A stretch of 64,000 nucleotides of DNA from Iodobacter arcticus (GCF_042664895.1 NZ_JBHTBQ010000018.1:98207-162206); one strand, 5' to 3'; positions 1-9,377 are shown, counted from the stretch's first letter. The notes: generated by a model not told the origin, from the sequence alone. Numbers and translations are program-made.

Positions 1-1415
1 ATTGGCATTACCGCAGCCAGCATGATCTATTAAAAGCTGTTCATTTAGCCGCCAGTGAACTCATCGGGGTTTACGCCATTGGCGTGATGTCTGCAGAAAA
101 TGAAATCATTTGCACCTCCAGACACATCCCCCTCTTTATTTCAGTAGGTCAAAGCAGTGCGGGCTTTTCTGATCAGCCACAAGCGCTGCAAAGCATCGCC
201 CCGGAAATCATTCGCCTGGCTTTAGGTGACACCGCCAGATTTAGCCCCGGCAAGTGCACAATTCTTAACCCGCTAGGGGAGCCTTGCCAGAGAGAGCCCG
301 AAGACTTTCAGCACGCCAGAATAAAGCTGCATGGCTTTCATCACTATATGCAGAAAGAGATCAATGAACAGGCGGCGATTTTTGCAGATATTCTGGACGA
401 TAGCGGCTGCGATGCCAATTTGGCTCAATTATTAGATAACAATGCCGCTCGTATTCTCTGCGATATAGAAGGCATCACCTTGCTAGCCAGCGGCAGCAGC
501 TATCATGCCGCACTGATCGCCCGTTATTGGTTTGAAGCCTTAGCTGGCCTGCCATGCACGGTTGAGCTGGCCAGCGAATATCGCTACCGCGATGCGGTGC
601 AGCACCACAACACGCTGATTATTGCGATTTCCCAATCCGGTGAAACCGCCGATACGATCGCGGCGCTTAAATACGCGCAAAGCCAGAATCATACACACAC
701 GCTGGCCATCTCAAACGCCTCCCCCAGCACCTTAATGCAACTCGCCCGCTTTCAACTCTTTTTAGCGGCGGGGCCAGAAATTGGCGTCACCTCAACCAAA
801 ACATTTAGCACCCAGCTCCTGACCTTATATCGGCTGGCGCTCTGCTTTGCCAAGCTACGTGGTCATCTGCCCCCTGCCACTGAAGCGGCTGCCATTCATG
901 ATCTGCTGCGCCTTCCACGGGCAGCCAGTGATCTTGCGATGATCACAGAGCAATTACAAGAATGGGCGCACAAAATATTCGATAGTAAGCAGCTCTTTTT
1001 TGTAGGCCGGCACCTTTATTACCCGCTTGCCCAGGAAGCCGCTTTAAAGATGCAAGAAATCGCCTATATCCACGCATATGGTTTTCCTGCCGGCGAGCTA
1101 ATTCACGGGCCGCTCACCTTAATCAACAAAGATTTACCCGTGATCGCCTGCTTGCCCTGGAACCGCTTAACCGAAAAACTACTCGCTAATTTGCAAGAAG
1201 TCAGAGCCAGAGGTGGTGAATTGTTTATTTTATCGGATGCGGGTCTTGCCTCTGCAGAGCACTTTAATGTGATTTGCATGCCAAACAATCTGCATGATTT
1301 AAATCCTATTTTGTATGGCATCGCCTTACAAACACTGGCATATAACACCGCTATTTTGCAGAAAAACGAGATTGATACCCCAAGATACCTGAGTAAGTCT
1401 GTAACCAAAGTATAA
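1..1415 (+). CDS. glmS: Glucosamine-6-phosphate synthase, 3' part (5' end outside window)
   Basis: Glutamine:fructose-6-phosphate amidotransferase, the cytoplasmic entry step to UDP-GlcNAc. The frame is open to the left edge (first full codon at base 3), so the N-terminal Cys and most of the glutaminase domain lie outside. The internal GTG/ATG at 81-84 is not a real start. About 470 residues remain of a usual ~610. The first SIS domain shows SGSSYH, the RYWFEALAG stretch and ISQSGETADT. The second shows the EAALKMQEIAYIHAYGF region and the GELIHGPL motif. The C-terminus ends KSVTKV, close to the usual KSVTVE with the catalytic Lys kept. It is somewhat divergent and could be a paralogue of the housekeeping copy. 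No clear terminator follows. Confidence 0.93.
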   Translation, partial: WHYRSQHDLLKAVHLAASELIGVYAIGVMSAENEIICTSRHIPLFISVGQSSAGFSDQPQALQSIAPEIIRLALGDTARFSPGKCTILNPLGEPCQREPEDFQHARIKLHGFHHYMQKEINEQAAIFADILDDSGCDANLAQLLDNNAARILCDIEGITLLASGSSYHAALIARYWFEALAGLPCTVELASEYRYRDAVQHHNTLIIAISQSGETADTIAALKYAQSQNHTHTLAISNASPSTLMQLARFQLFLAAGPEIGVTSTKTFSTQLLTLYRLALCFAKLRGHLPPATEAAAIHDLLRLPRAASDLAMITEQLQEWAHKIFDSKQLFFVGRHLYYPLAQEAALKMQEIAYIHAYGFPAGELIHGPLTLINKDLPVIACLPWNRLTEKLLANLQEVRARGGELFILSDAGLASAEHFNVICMPNNLHDLNPILYGIALQTLAYNTAILQKNEIDTPRYLSKSVTKV

Positions 1416-1570
1416 GTAATAATCAATCTTCAAAAATGCTAAAGACAGTAAATGATCAACTTTTTTTTAGCGCGCAAACTCATGCTTGAAACGATCATTT
1501 TTTGTCATATTCATGCAACATAATAATCATACTCTTCGCCGGTTTCTTCCTACTAAATTAGAGAAATCTG

Positions 1571-3214
1571 ATGAGAATGACCACGCAATTAAAATGGGTA
1601 AGCGGCTTGACTGTTGTAGCCCTTGTCTCCCTTGCCTGCTGGATGGCATGGAAGAGCAACACACTTGCGCATGATTTCCAGTTTCATCACGACAGCCAAA
1701 ATGCGGTCAATTCTCTAAATCATATCCGCGGCACCATGCTGATTATTTCTAGGCTCGACCCCCTAGTCGATACCGCCAAGCAACAACTGCAAACCGCTCA
1801 ACAAACGGTACAAACCGAGAGCCCGGTAATCAGAGCGCACCTAGCTCCTTCTGAGCAGCAAAAGCTCGATGCCCTGCTCAGCCAACACTGGCAAAATTAT
1901 CTAAAACAATTTCAAAGCGCGATCACCATTGCCAGCGAAAGCCCGCAAGATGCTTTAAGCATTCCGGAACAAATTTATAAAAATGATTTGGAGCCCGCCT
2001 TAGCGGTACTCAATCAATTAGAAACAAGCTTGCAAACTCAATCACGTGCAGCAAATCAGGCCATCAGCGCTCATATCGATCAGCTCTTACGCACCGTGCT
2101 ATTACCGCTTTTATTCAGTGCCCTCTTTATTGTGCTCAGCCAGCTGCATTTTGCCCGCAAGCTCAAAAGCCGCTTACATGCAATGGCCACAGAAACGGCA
2201 AAACTAGAGACCGGCGATTTAACCAGCCGGATTGCAGAAACCCCGGATGAATTAGGTGAGCTAGGCCAAGGAATCAACCGCTTTCTGAATCAGCTGGAAA
2301 ACACGCTGCAGCAAGCACGCCAGGCCTCACAACTGTCACGGGAAGAAGCAAACCATATTACTCAGCTCGCCAAGGCCAACCATGAGGGGGCAAGCTTGCA
2401 AAGTAATCATCTGCTGGAAATCGGCTCGAGCAGCATTCTGCTGCAAGATTCAATCACTCATATCAGTGTGCAAGCTGTACGCACGGCCATCATTAGTCAG
2501 CAATCACTGGTCAATGTGCAAGCGGCTCATTCTGCGGGGCATGATTCAAAGCTCAAGTTGGAAGCATTAACAGATGACTTTAATCAGATAGAAACCACCA
2601 TGCAGGCGCTCACCCAGGCCATACGCCAGATCGTCAATGTAGCCACCATGATCGAAGATATTGCTGGGCAAACAAACTTGCTCGCGCTCAATGCCGCGAT
2701 TGAAGCAGCAAGAGCAGGTGAGCATGGTCGTGGATTTGCAGTAGTGGCCGATGAAGTCAGAAAACTCTCCCACCTGACCGCAAGCTCAACGAAAGACATC
2801 CGCCGTATTCTGGACGACACGCAAGCCTGCACTCAGGAAACACTTGCAGCCATGCAATCTGCGGCATCGCATGTGATTGAATGCCGGCAAGACAGCCACA
2901 CCATTAGCAGCGCATTGGGAGAAATCAATCAGGCCGCCAGCAAGGTCAACGAAATGATGGAAACCATCAGCGCCGCAGTAGAAGAGCAAAGCGCCTTCAG
3001 CGAAGCCATCAATGAAAGATTACGAGATATTGGGGGTAATGCGCAGGCCAGCAGCCAGAGAAGTGAGCAAATGCTCGGCGAGATGAGCGAGCTGACTTAT
3101 GCGGCGAATCATCTTGATACGCAATTGGCCTTTTTTAAATTTCGCCACCATCTGCAAATAAACCATGCACAAAAAACCAGCGAGCCTGCGCTAAGCTTAA
3201 GCTTTGCTACATAA
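1571..3214 (+). CDS. Methyl-accepting chemotaxis protein
   Basis: Inner-membrane chemoreceptor of 547 residues. TM1 is near residues 8-26 and TM2 near 176-194. Between them is a ~150-residue Gln/Ala-rich periplasmic domain that looks like a four-helix bundle. A HAMP linker follows (about 195-250), then a cytoplasmic signalling domain. The conserved hairpin tip, with GQTNLLALNAAIEAARAGE, is near residue 365. The ligand cannot be read from sequence. The start is ATG 1571, with ATG 1577 as an alternative; a weak AGAGAAA element precedes both. The gene stands alone and is followed by a strong bidirectional terminator. Confidence 0.92.
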   Translation: MRMTTQLKWVSGLTVVALVSLACWMAWKSNTLAHDFQFHHDSQNAVNSLNHIRGTMLIISRLDPLVDTAKQQLQTAQQTVQTESPVIRAHLAPSEQQKLDALLSQHWQNYLKQFQSAITIASESPQDALSIPEQIYKNDLEPALAVLNQLETSLQTQSRAANQAISAHIDQLLRTVLLPLLFSALFIVLSQLHFARKLKSRLHAMATETAKLETGDLTSRIAETPDELGELGQGINRFLNQLENTLQQARQASQLSREEANHITQLAKANHEGASLQSNHLLEIGSSSILLQDSITHISVQAVRTAIISQQSLVNVQAAHSAGHDSKLKLEALTDDFNQIETTMQALTQAIRQIVNVATMIEDIAGQTNLLALNAAIEAARAGEHGRGFAVVADEVRKLSHLTASSTKDIRRILDDTQACTQETLAAMQSAASHVIECRQDSHTISSALGEINQAASKVNEMMETISAAVEEQSAFSEAINERLRDIGGNAQASSQRSEQMLGEMSELTYAANHLDTQLAFFKFRHHLQINHAQKTSEPALSLSFAT

Positions 3215-3217
3215 AAA

Positions 3218-3244
3218 AATAAGCCGGGCATCGCTCGGCTTATT
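3218..3244. terminator. Bidirectional terminator
   Basis: AATAAGCCG (3218-3226) pairs perfectly with CGGCTTATT (3236-3244), with an A-run before and T-rich sequence after. It separates the chemoreceptor gene from the convergent yqjDEK-like operon and can serve both. Confidence 0.8.
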
Positions 3245-3268
3245 TATATTTGGCTACAGCTGGCTAAG

Positions 3269-3535
3269 CTAAGCTCGTTTCCTCATCACAAACCGGGCAA
3301 TCTGTAACACCCCCAATGCAAGCGCAAGGTGCTTTTTCAAGCCTTCAGAACGCAACGCAAATCGTGCTAATTTCAGCCAGCCTAATAAGCCGCCTTTAGG
3401 CTGGCTGATCGCTAAACCCTCTTGCAGAAAATTAATCGGCTGGGCAAAGGCTTTCAACTCTTGCCGCAACGCTTGCCGCTGCTGTTCGGCTTTGAGCTGC
3501 AAAAACTGTTTACGATAGAAGCGAGCTAATTTCAT
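3269..3535 (-). CDS. YqjK-like small protein
   Basis: 88-residue basic protein, last gene of a three-gene minus-strand operon. Its start overlaps the end of the yqjE-like gene by 4 bp (ATGA type), so translation is probably coupled. The N-terminus is a charged Gln/Lys/Arg-rich helix. A hydrophobic stretch (LALALGVLQIARFV) lies near the C-terminus. The assignment rests mainly on the operon order yqjD-yqjE-yqjK known from enterobacteria; sequence similarity alone is weak in so short a protein. Confidence 0.6.
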   Translation of the reverse strand: MKLARFYRKQFLQLKAEQQRQALRQELKAFAQPINFLQEGLAISQPKGGLLGWLKLARFALRSEGLKKHLALALGVLQIARFVMRKRA

Positions 3536-3915
3536 GCCTCATCCTCAGCGTGAAGTAAGGCTTTGCGATCACGAGCCAGCTCGCCGCAGGTCGCCGGAAA
3601 CAAATCAGCGGCGTGTTTTAGACGATGGCGTAAGTAAGCAGCAAAGCCAATTGCAGCTCCGCCGTATACCAGCATAAGTCCAAGCGCAACAGCAATCCGA
3701 TGACTATCCCAAAAAACAATCAACAGCAAAACGGCAGCCAAAGCCAGACATAAGCCCCCTAGCACCACAGACAGCACGCCTAAAATAAAATTAACGGCAA
3801 AACGCTGCAAAGCATCCTGTAGCTCTAAACCGAACAATTCAAGATGTGTGCCAAGCAAACCAGCTACTTGAGCCAGAATACGCTGCACGCTGGCAAGAAG
3901 AGGAGTCGGAGGCAT
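3532..3915 (-). CDS. YqjE-like membrane protein (DUF1469, holin superfamily III type)
   Basis: 127 residues from the ATG at 3915 (MPPTPLLASVQRI). An amphipathic N-terminal helix is followed by two long hydrophobic segments, FILGVLSVVLGGLCLALAAV and a second one around ALGLMLVYGGAAIGFAAY. This is the architecture of YqjE/DUF1469 inner-membrane proteins. The frame is open upstream and could start inside the preceding gene. The chosen ATG lies just after the yqjD-like stop, but no good ribosome site is visible for either choice. The molecular role is unknown; E. coli relatives are stationary-phase envelope proteins. Confidence 0.7.
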   Translation of the reverse strand: MPPTPLLASVQRILAQVAGLLGTHLELFGLELQDALQRFAVNFILGVLSVVLGGLCLALAAVLLLIVFWDSHRIAVALGLMLVYGGAAIGFAAYLRHRLKHAADLFPATCGELARDRKALLHAEDEA

Positions 3916-3920
3916 CACAA

Positions 3921-4220
3921 TTAACGACGCGAGATCAACATACCTACCAGCGCGCCTACCGCTGCTGCCACACCAATGGCTTGCCAAGGATGATCGTGCA
4001 CATACTCGTCGGTGACTTTAGCGGCTTTTTTAGCCTTGGCAACCGCAACTTGTTCGACTTCTACCAAACGAACTTTGGCCATACGCAAACGTTCAACGGC
4101 CCGGGCATACAGAGCCTCAGCATCTTTACCACCGGCCTGAGACGCCTCAAGCAAAAGTTGCTCAGCTTCTTGCAAAATATCTTGTGATTGATCGAGTAAA
4201 GTTTCGCTATTGGTATTCAT
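3921..4220 (-). CDS. YqjD/ElaB-like ribosome- or membrane-associated protein (DUF883)
   Basis: 99 residues. A long charged coiled-coil-like helix is followed by the DUF883 tail VHDHPWQAIGVAAAVGALVG and an Arg-Arg end. In E. coli, YqjD and ElaB sit in the inner membrane by this tail and bind ribosomes in stationary phase; a similar role here is inference. It is the first gene of the three-gene operon, preceded by AAGGAGC about 6 bases before the ATG. Confidence 0.8.
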   Translation of the reverse strand: MNTNSETLLDQSQDILQEAEQLLLEASQAGGKDAEALYARAVERLRMAKVRLVEVEQVAVAKAKKAAKVTDEYVHDHPWQAIGVAAAVGALVGMLISRR

Positions 4221-4290
4221 AAGAAAAGCTCCTTAGAAGTACGAGAGAAAAAAACTGACACAAGTTAAGAGGGGTATAGCTGTTCCGTAC

Positions 4291-5124
4291 TTACACAAAC
4301 CGCATTGATAAATCGACTGCTTGCACATCTTTAGTCAGCTTACCAATTGAAATACGCTGAACGCCTGTTTCGGCGATTTCACGTACAGTATTCTCATCTA
4401 CGCCGCCAGAAGCCTCTAAAACAGCACTATTTCCCGCCAATGCCACTGCAGCGCGTAGATCAGTTAAATTCATATTATCGAGCAGTACTGACTTAGCGCC
4501 AGCATGTAAAGCCTGCTCCAGCTCATGAATGGTTTCTACCTCTATCTGAATACTAACATCAGGCGGAGCCAATTTCACAGCTACTTGTAAGGCTGCGGCA
4601 ATACTACCAGCAGCTAAGATATGGTTTTCTTTTATTAAAATACCATCGTATAAGCCAATACGCTGGTTCTGCCCACCGCCCACCGTCACGGCATATTTCT
4701 GTGCCAAGCGTAAGCCTGGCAGCGTTTTACGTGTGTCATGAATTTTTGCTGAAGTATGACTCACTATATCAACATAACGACGCGTTTCGCTCGCCACTGC
4801 CGATAAAGTTTGTAAGAAATTTAATGCGCTCCGTTCTGCCGTTAATAAGCTGCGCGCCAGCCCATGGATGCGGCACAGGGCTTGATCAGCCTCAACACGC
4901 TCGCCTTCCTGAGCCAGCCATTCTATTTTTACCCGTGAATCAACCTGGCGAAATACTTCGTCAAACCAAGCCTGCCCGCATAACACAGCACTTTGCCGCG
5001 CAATCACTGTGGCACTGCCTTGGGTGTCGCTCGTAATCAACATAGCAGTCCAATCACAATGGCCGATGTCTTCCTGTAAAGCATTTGCTACTTGAGCAGC
5101 GATAAGGTGTGGAGCAGGAATCAT
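4291..5124 (-). CDS. nadC: Nicotinate-nucleotide pyrophosphorylase (quinolinate phosphoribosyltransferase)
   Basis: 277 residues, normal for NadC. It makes nicotinate mononucleotide from quinolinate and PRPP in NAD synthesis. Visible family signatures are EDIGHCDWT at the N-terminus, SALNFLQTLS, the basic stretch HDTRKTLPGLR that binds the phosphates, GGGQNQRIGLYDGILIKENH, EVETIHELE, and the barrel-end motif EASGGVDENTVREIAETGV. nadA and nadB are not in the window. The start ATG overlaps the stop of a possible 33-codon ORF upstream. Confidence 0.96.
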   Translation of the reverse strand: MIPAPHLIAAQVANALQEDIGHCDWTAMLITSDTQGSATVIARQSAVLCGQAWFDEVFRQVDSRVKIEWLAQEGERVEADQALCRIHGLARSLLTAERSALNFLQTLSAVASETRRYVDIVSHTSAKIHDTRKTLPGLRLAQKYAVTVGGGQNQRIGLYDGILIKENHILAAGSIAAALQVAVKLAPPDVSIQIEVETIHELEQALHAGAKSVLLDNMNLTDLRAAVALAGNSAVLEASGGVDENTVREIAETGVQRISIGKLTKDVQAVDLSMRFV

Positions 5125-5222
5125 TGTTTTTCCAAAAATAAATACAGACCCGCATTCAGCAAAGTCTTGATAAACCCGTCATCGATACGCTTAGGATGGT
5201 ACAAGCTGCCACACAGCAGCAT
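5121..5222 (-). CDS. Possible 33-residue ORF coupled to nadC
   Basis: Minus-strand ATG at 5222, preceded by GAGGAATTAGGGTGG. It reads MLLCGSLYHPKRIDDGFIK and ends with a TGA that overlaps the nadC ATG by 4 bp (ATGA). The frame stays open upstream for 12 more codons to a TAA. An overlapping ATG frame (MAYKLSGVFF) sits just before it, so it could be a frameshifted or leader peptide gene. I recognise no family. The ATGA coupling and Shine-Dalgarno-like sequence are the only support. Confidence 0.35.
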   Translation of the reverse strand: MLLCGSLYHPKRIDDGFIKTLLNAGLYLFLEKQ

Positions 5223-5275
5223 CCACCCTAATTCCTCTAAAAAAATACGCCGGATAGCTTATAAGCCATCACGCA

Positions 5276-6628
5276 TTACGCCACCAGCGGAAACTCCAAC
5301 GGCGCAATGGCCGCTGCTAATTCTGAGCGTATCCTTGCTAAGCCCTGCGATGTTTGTGCCTCGATCCTCAGCGTTAAGACCGGCGTGGTATTTGACGCAC
5401 GAATCAGGCCAAAGCCGTCTGCATATTCAATACGTAAACCATCGATCGTAAAAATACGCAAAGCCTGAGGAAAAACTGCGTTTTGAGCAATTTTGGCAAC
5501 CAATTGATGCCCATCTTGCTCTAAGGCCACTTGCAACTCAGGCGTGGAAACAGAGCGGGGCAATGTGCTTAACATTTGCTCTAAATCCTGCTCTGCCATC
5601 AGCTTTAAAAACCGGGCCCCAGCAAACAAGGCATCATCGTCTTGCCAGTCATTAAAAGCAAAATGCCCAGATAACTCCCCTGCAAGCAAGGCTTGGGAAT
5701 CATGCAAATGACGTTTCATATGCCCATGCCCTGTTGGGATTGCGGCGCAACTCCCTCCCTTGCTTTTCACCCAATTTGCAATTAAGCCACTCGATTTCAC
5801 ATCATATAAAATATGCCCCGGCTGTTTTTCTAAAGCCGCTGCGGCAAATAACATTAGTAATCGGTCGCCAGGGATGCTTTCACCATGGCGAGTCACCACA
5901 CCTAAGCGATCCCCATCACCATCAAATGCCAGCCCGATATCTGCATTCTGCTCTAACACAACGCGTTTTAAATCTGCGAGATTCGCCTCAACCTGCGGAT
6001 CGGGGTGGTGATTAGGAAAAGCGCCATCAACTTGGCAAAATAACTCAATCACATCGCAACCTAAGGCACGATATAAATCAGGAGCAAACGCCCCCGGCAC
6101 ACCATTGCCACAATCCACCACCACTTTAAAAGGCCGCGCTAAAGGGCAAATCGCTGCCACGGCAGCATAGTAATCAGCAGCAATATTAAGCGGCTGAATC
6201 TGCCCATTGCCTGCAATAAAATCATCGGCCTCAATACGCAGCCGTAAAGCCTGCAAGGCTTCACCATCAATGGTTTCGCCTGCCAATGTCATTTTAATAC
6301 CATTATAGTCAGCAGGATTATGGCTACCGGTAATCATTACCCCGGAACCTGCAGCATACTGACGGGCTGCAAAATAGAGCAAGGGTGTGGCTGCCAAGCC
6401 TAAATCAAGCACGGTAATGCCACTTGCCACCAGCGCGTTGATCAAAGCAGCAGCCAGAGCGGGGCTGGAAAAACGGCCGTCCCGAGCAACGGCAATGCGC
6501 TGAATGCCACGCTGATGGGCCTCTGCACCTAAACCCAAACCAATATAGTGAGCCACCTCAGCGGTAAGCAGCGATGTTTGAGCGCGAATATCGTAAGCTT
6601 TAAAAAGACGAGGAGAAAGCAGAGGCAA
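5276..6628 (-). CDS. Phosphomannomutase/phosphoglucomutase
   Basis: 450 residues from a TTG start. Interconverts hexose 1- and 6-phosphates for nucleotide sugars and exopolysaccharide or LPS (AlgC/CpsG type). Four-domain alpha-D-phosphohexomutase signatures are visible: MITGSHNPADYNGIKM with the phosphoserine, FDGDGDRLGVV for Mg, GELSGHFAFND for sugar contact, and RASNTTPVLTLRIEA for phosphate binding. The frame is open to an ATG at 6697 inside the upstream hydrolase gene. However, the TTG at 6628 lies 11 bases after the hydrolase stop, has GGGAG at the right distance, and puts the protein at MPLLSPRLFKAYDIR, which fits the family N-terminus and length. Probably co-transcribed with the YheT-like gene. 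Confidence 0.93.
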   Translation of the reverse strand: MPLLSPRLFKAYDIRAQTSLLTAEVAHYIGLGLGAEAHQRGIQRIAVARDGRFSSPALAAALINALVASGITVLDLGLAATPLLYFAARQYAAGSGVMITGSHNPADYNGIKMTLAGETIDGEALQALRLRIEADDFIAGNGQIQPLNIAADYYAAVAAICPLARPFKVVVDCGNGVPGAFAPDLYRALGCDVIELFCQVDGAFPNHHPDPQVEANLADLKRVVLEQNADIGLAFDGDGDRLGVVTRHGESIPGDRLLMLFAAAALEKQPGHILYDVKSSGLIANWVKSKGGSCAAIPTGHGHMKRHLHDSQALLAGELSGHFAFNDWQDDDALFAGARFLKLMAEQDLEQMLSTLPRSVSTPELQVALEQDGHQLVAKIAQNAVFPQALRIFTIDGLRIEYADGFGLIRASNTTPVLTLRIEAQTSQGLARIRSELAAAIAPLEFPLVA

Positions 6629-6639
6629 AATAAGCTCCC

Positions 6640-7638
6640 TTAGCGAGGCTGCGGTAAGTGGCACTGAAAGAAACGGTGCAAGGTTTGTGGCAGCCACTGC
6701 AAGTGGCCCGGCATCGCACCGGAGACAAAGCCAACATGTCCTCCTTCCCGCGTTTGCATTAGTGTAACGTGATCAGACACTTCCTCCTGCAAAGGCAAAG
6801 ACTCATAAGGTACAAAAGGATCATTTTTTGCATTAATCACTAAACTGGGTAGACGGATTGAAGCAAGATGAGGCTTGCAGCTTGCCACTTGCCAGTAGTG
6901 GTCGACACTTTTAAAGCCATGAATGGGGGCCGTCACCAAGTCATCAAACTCACGCAATGTAGTGACGCGGCGTAAGCTTTCCTGATCAAGAAAAGGATTA
7001 TCAACCAGCTTTAGTTTAGCAAAGGTCTTCTTGCGTAAGCTGCGCAAAAATTCACGCGTGTACACCCTGCGATTAAAGCCCTGATCCAGCGCATTGCCCG
7101 TTGCAGTTAAATCCATCGGCGCACATACCGCAGCAGCAGCATTAATCACCGCAGAAGCGGCCTCGCCCTGCTCTCCCAGCCACTTAAGCAAAGCATTTCC
7201 GCCTAGCGAAACGCCCACCGCAAAAATAGGCACATCCGGATATTGCGCACGAATGCGGCAAAGCACCCAATCGATTTCGGCAGAGTCTCCCGCATGGTAA
7301 GCCCTTGGTAATCGATTAATTGCATTGCCACAGGAGCGAAAATGCGGCACCACGCCTCGCCAGCCCAAAGGGTAAAGATAATCAAATAAAGAGGTTGCAT
7401 AGTGGCTGCGCGAACTGCCTTCCAGACCATGAAATAACACTACCAAAGGCGTGCCTACCCGGCCGTCTACCCAATCAAGCACAATGGAATCTAAATCCGG
7501 CGTAATCCAGGATTCTCTGCGATAAATCGGCGTTTTTTTCCACATCAACGTTGCAGGATAGATCGTTTGTGCATGCCCACCGGGCAGCCACGCAGGGGCA
7601 GGGTAAGCTGGCACAGTAAAGGGAGTGGTGCGAGACAT
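6640..7638 (-). CDS. YheT-family alpha/beta hydrolase
   Basis: 332 residues. N-terminal PAWLPGGHAQTIYPAT is typical of the YheT/ABHD1-3 group. The nucleophile elbow is VGVSLGGNAL (Ser), the acidic residue is in NAKNDPFVP and the His is in REGGHVGF, so the triad is complete. The oxyanion region is FHGLEGSSRS. The substrate is unknown, with esterase or lipase activity expected. The stop is followed 11 bases later by the phosphohexomutase start, suggesting an operon. Confidence 0.9.
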   Translation of the reverse strand: MSRTTPFTVPAYPAPAWLPGGHAQTIYPATLMWKKTPIYRRESWITPDLDSIVLDWVDGRVGTPLVVLFHGLEGSSRSHYATSLFDYLYPLGWRGVVPHFRSCGNAINRLPRAYHAGDSAEIDWVLCRIRAQYPDVPIFAVGVSLGGNALLKWLGEQGEAASAVINAAAAVCAPMDLTATGNALDQGFNRRVYTREFLRSLRKKTFAKLKLVDNPFLDQESLRRVTTLREFDDLVTAPIHGFKSVDHYWQVASCKPHLASIRLPSLVINAKNDPFVPYESLPLQEEVSDHVTLMQTREGGHVGFVSGAMPGHLQWLPQTLHRFFQCHLPQPR

Positions 7639-7674
7639 GGCGAGATATCAATCCAGAAGAGCAAAAATACATAT

Positions 7675-7704
7675 AAAAAAGGGGCGAATAAACGCCCCTT
7701 CAAT
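7675..7704 (-). terminator. Rho-independent terminator of the ABC-F gene
   Basis: Read on the minus strand, GGGGCG, a 6-base loop and CGCCCC (7681-7698) are followed by a run of six T. It lies downstream of the ABC-F gene and just upstream of the YheT-like gene. Confidence 0.85.
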
Positions 7705-7772
7705 ATTAACACAAAAGCTTACTCAAAACTTTCTTTGCATTTCCTAAGCAGACTGAAATAAGCTAAGCTTAC

Positions 7773-9377
7773 TTAATCAAGGCCTCGGCTAGCCAAGTAA
7801 TCTTCATAGCCACCCACATAGTAGTTGTAAGTACCATCACCGTTCAGCTCTAAAATTTGCGTTGCCAGCGAGCTTACAAAAATCCGGTCATGCGATACAA
7901 ACAGCAGCGTGCCTTTGAATAAATCCAAAGCCAGATTCAAAGATTCAATCGACTCCATATCCATATGGTTGGTTGGCTCATCCATAATCAGCACATTCGG
8001 CGTTTCAAGGATTAACTTGCCATACAGCATGCGGCCTTTTTCACCCCCTGACAGCACGGTAACCATTTTCTTCACATCATCACCGCCAAACAGCAAGCGG
8101 CCTAAGATGCTACGAATCACTTGATCATCGGTGCCGGGCTGGCTCCACTGCTTCATCCAATCAAACAGGGTGATTTCTTGTTCAAAATCAGCTTCATGAT
8201 CCTGAGCAAAATAACCAAGCTGAGCTTTTTCTGCCCATTTAATCTTGCCGCTATCTGGCTTAATCGCATCCATCAGCAGCTTCATCAGCGTGGATTTACC
8301 CACACCATTACCACCAATGACGGCAATCTTCTGGCCTGCTTCTAAAATCAGGTCCAGATTCTGGATCAGCGGCTTATCAAAAGACTTAGATACTAAAGAC
8401 AGCTCAACGGCTTGACGATGCAGTTTGGATTTTTCTTCCACTTCAAAGCGGATATAAGGATTCTGACGGCTAGATGGTTTGACATCGACCATGCCTTCTT
8501 TAATCTTATCGGCCAGCTTCAAGCGACTTGTCGCCTGACGTGCCTTCGATTTATTGGCCGAGAAACGCGCAGCAAAGGAATTCAGCTCGGCTACTTTTTC
8601 TTTGGCTTTCTGGTTATCTGTCAGTAAACGTTCACGCGCTTGCGTAGAAGCAATCATGTAATCGTCGTAAGTGCCCGGATAGATACGAATTTCACGGAAA
8701 TCCACATCGGCCACGTGCGTACACACTTGATTCAAGAAGTGGCGATCGTGCGAAATAATAATCATGGTGGAATCGCGCTCATTCAGCGAGTTTTCCAGCC
8801 AACGAATTGTGTTGATATCCAAGTTATTGGTCGGCTCATCGAGCAGCAATACTTCTGGATTTGAAAACAGCGCTTGCGCCAGCAATACACGCAGTTTCCA
8901 ACCTGGAGCAACATCGCTCATCGGGCCAGAATGCTGCTCAATCGGAATGCCTGCACCCAGCAATAAAGCACCCGCGCGCGCTTCCGCGGTGTAGCCATCG
9001 TACTCCGCCACTTTGCCTTCCAGCTCTGCCGCACGCATATAATCGTCTTCAGTCGCTTCTAGATTGGCATAAATCGCATCACGCTCAGCCAATACCGCCC
9101 ACAACTCTGCATGACCTTGCATCACCACATCGATCACGCGCAAGTCTTCAAACGCAAATTGATCCTGTGTTAGCTTACCCAGACGCACGCCGGGCTCTAA
9201 CATCACATTACCGCCGGTCGGCTCTAAATCACCGCCCAAAATTTTCATAAAGGTTGATTTACCGCAGCCATTTGCGCCAATCAAGCCATAGCGATTACCA
9301 TCACCAAACTTAACAGAAACCTTTTCAAATAAAGGCTTTGCGCCAAACTGCATCGTAATATTAGCTGTACTAATCAT
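7773..9377 (-). CDS. ABC-F family ATPase, YbiT type
   Basis: 534 residues, two ABC domains joined by a charged linker, no membrane segments. The first Walker A is GANGCGKST with the YbiT-type signature MSDVAPGWKLRVLLAQ and Walker B VLLLDEPTNNLD. The second is GGNGVGKST, LSGGEKGRM and VLIMDEPTNHMD. ABC-F proteins act on the ribosome E site; YbiT is a housekeeping member rather than a proven resistance factor. The start ATG 9377 is followed upstream by a long leader with paired GATACA palindromes. Confidence 0.92.
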   Translation of the reverse strand: MISTANITMQFGAKPLFEKVSVKFGDGNRYGLIGANGCGKSTFMKILGGDLEPTGGNVMLEPGVRLGKLTQDQFAFEDLRVIDVVMQGHAELWAVLAERDAIYANLEATEDDYMRAAELEGKVAEYDGYTAEARAGALLLGAGIPIEQHSGPMSDVAPGWKLRVLLAQALFSNPEVLLLDEPTNNLDINTIRWLENSLNERDSTMIIISHDRHFLNQVCTHVADVDFREIRIYPGTYDDYMIASTQARERLLTDNQKAKEKVAELNSFAARFSANKSKARQATSRLKLADKIKEGMVDVKPSSRQNPYIRFEVEEKSKLHRQAVELSLVSKSFDKPLIQNLDLILEAGQKIAVIGGNGVGKSTLMKLLMDAIKPDSGKIKWAEKAQLGYFAQDHEADFEQEITLFDWMKQWSQPGTDDQVIRSILGRLLFGGDDVKKMVTVLSGGEKGRMLYGKLILETPNVLIMDEPTNHMDMESIESLNLALDLFKGTLLFVSHDRIFVSSLATQILELNGDGTYNYYVGGYEDYLASRGLD

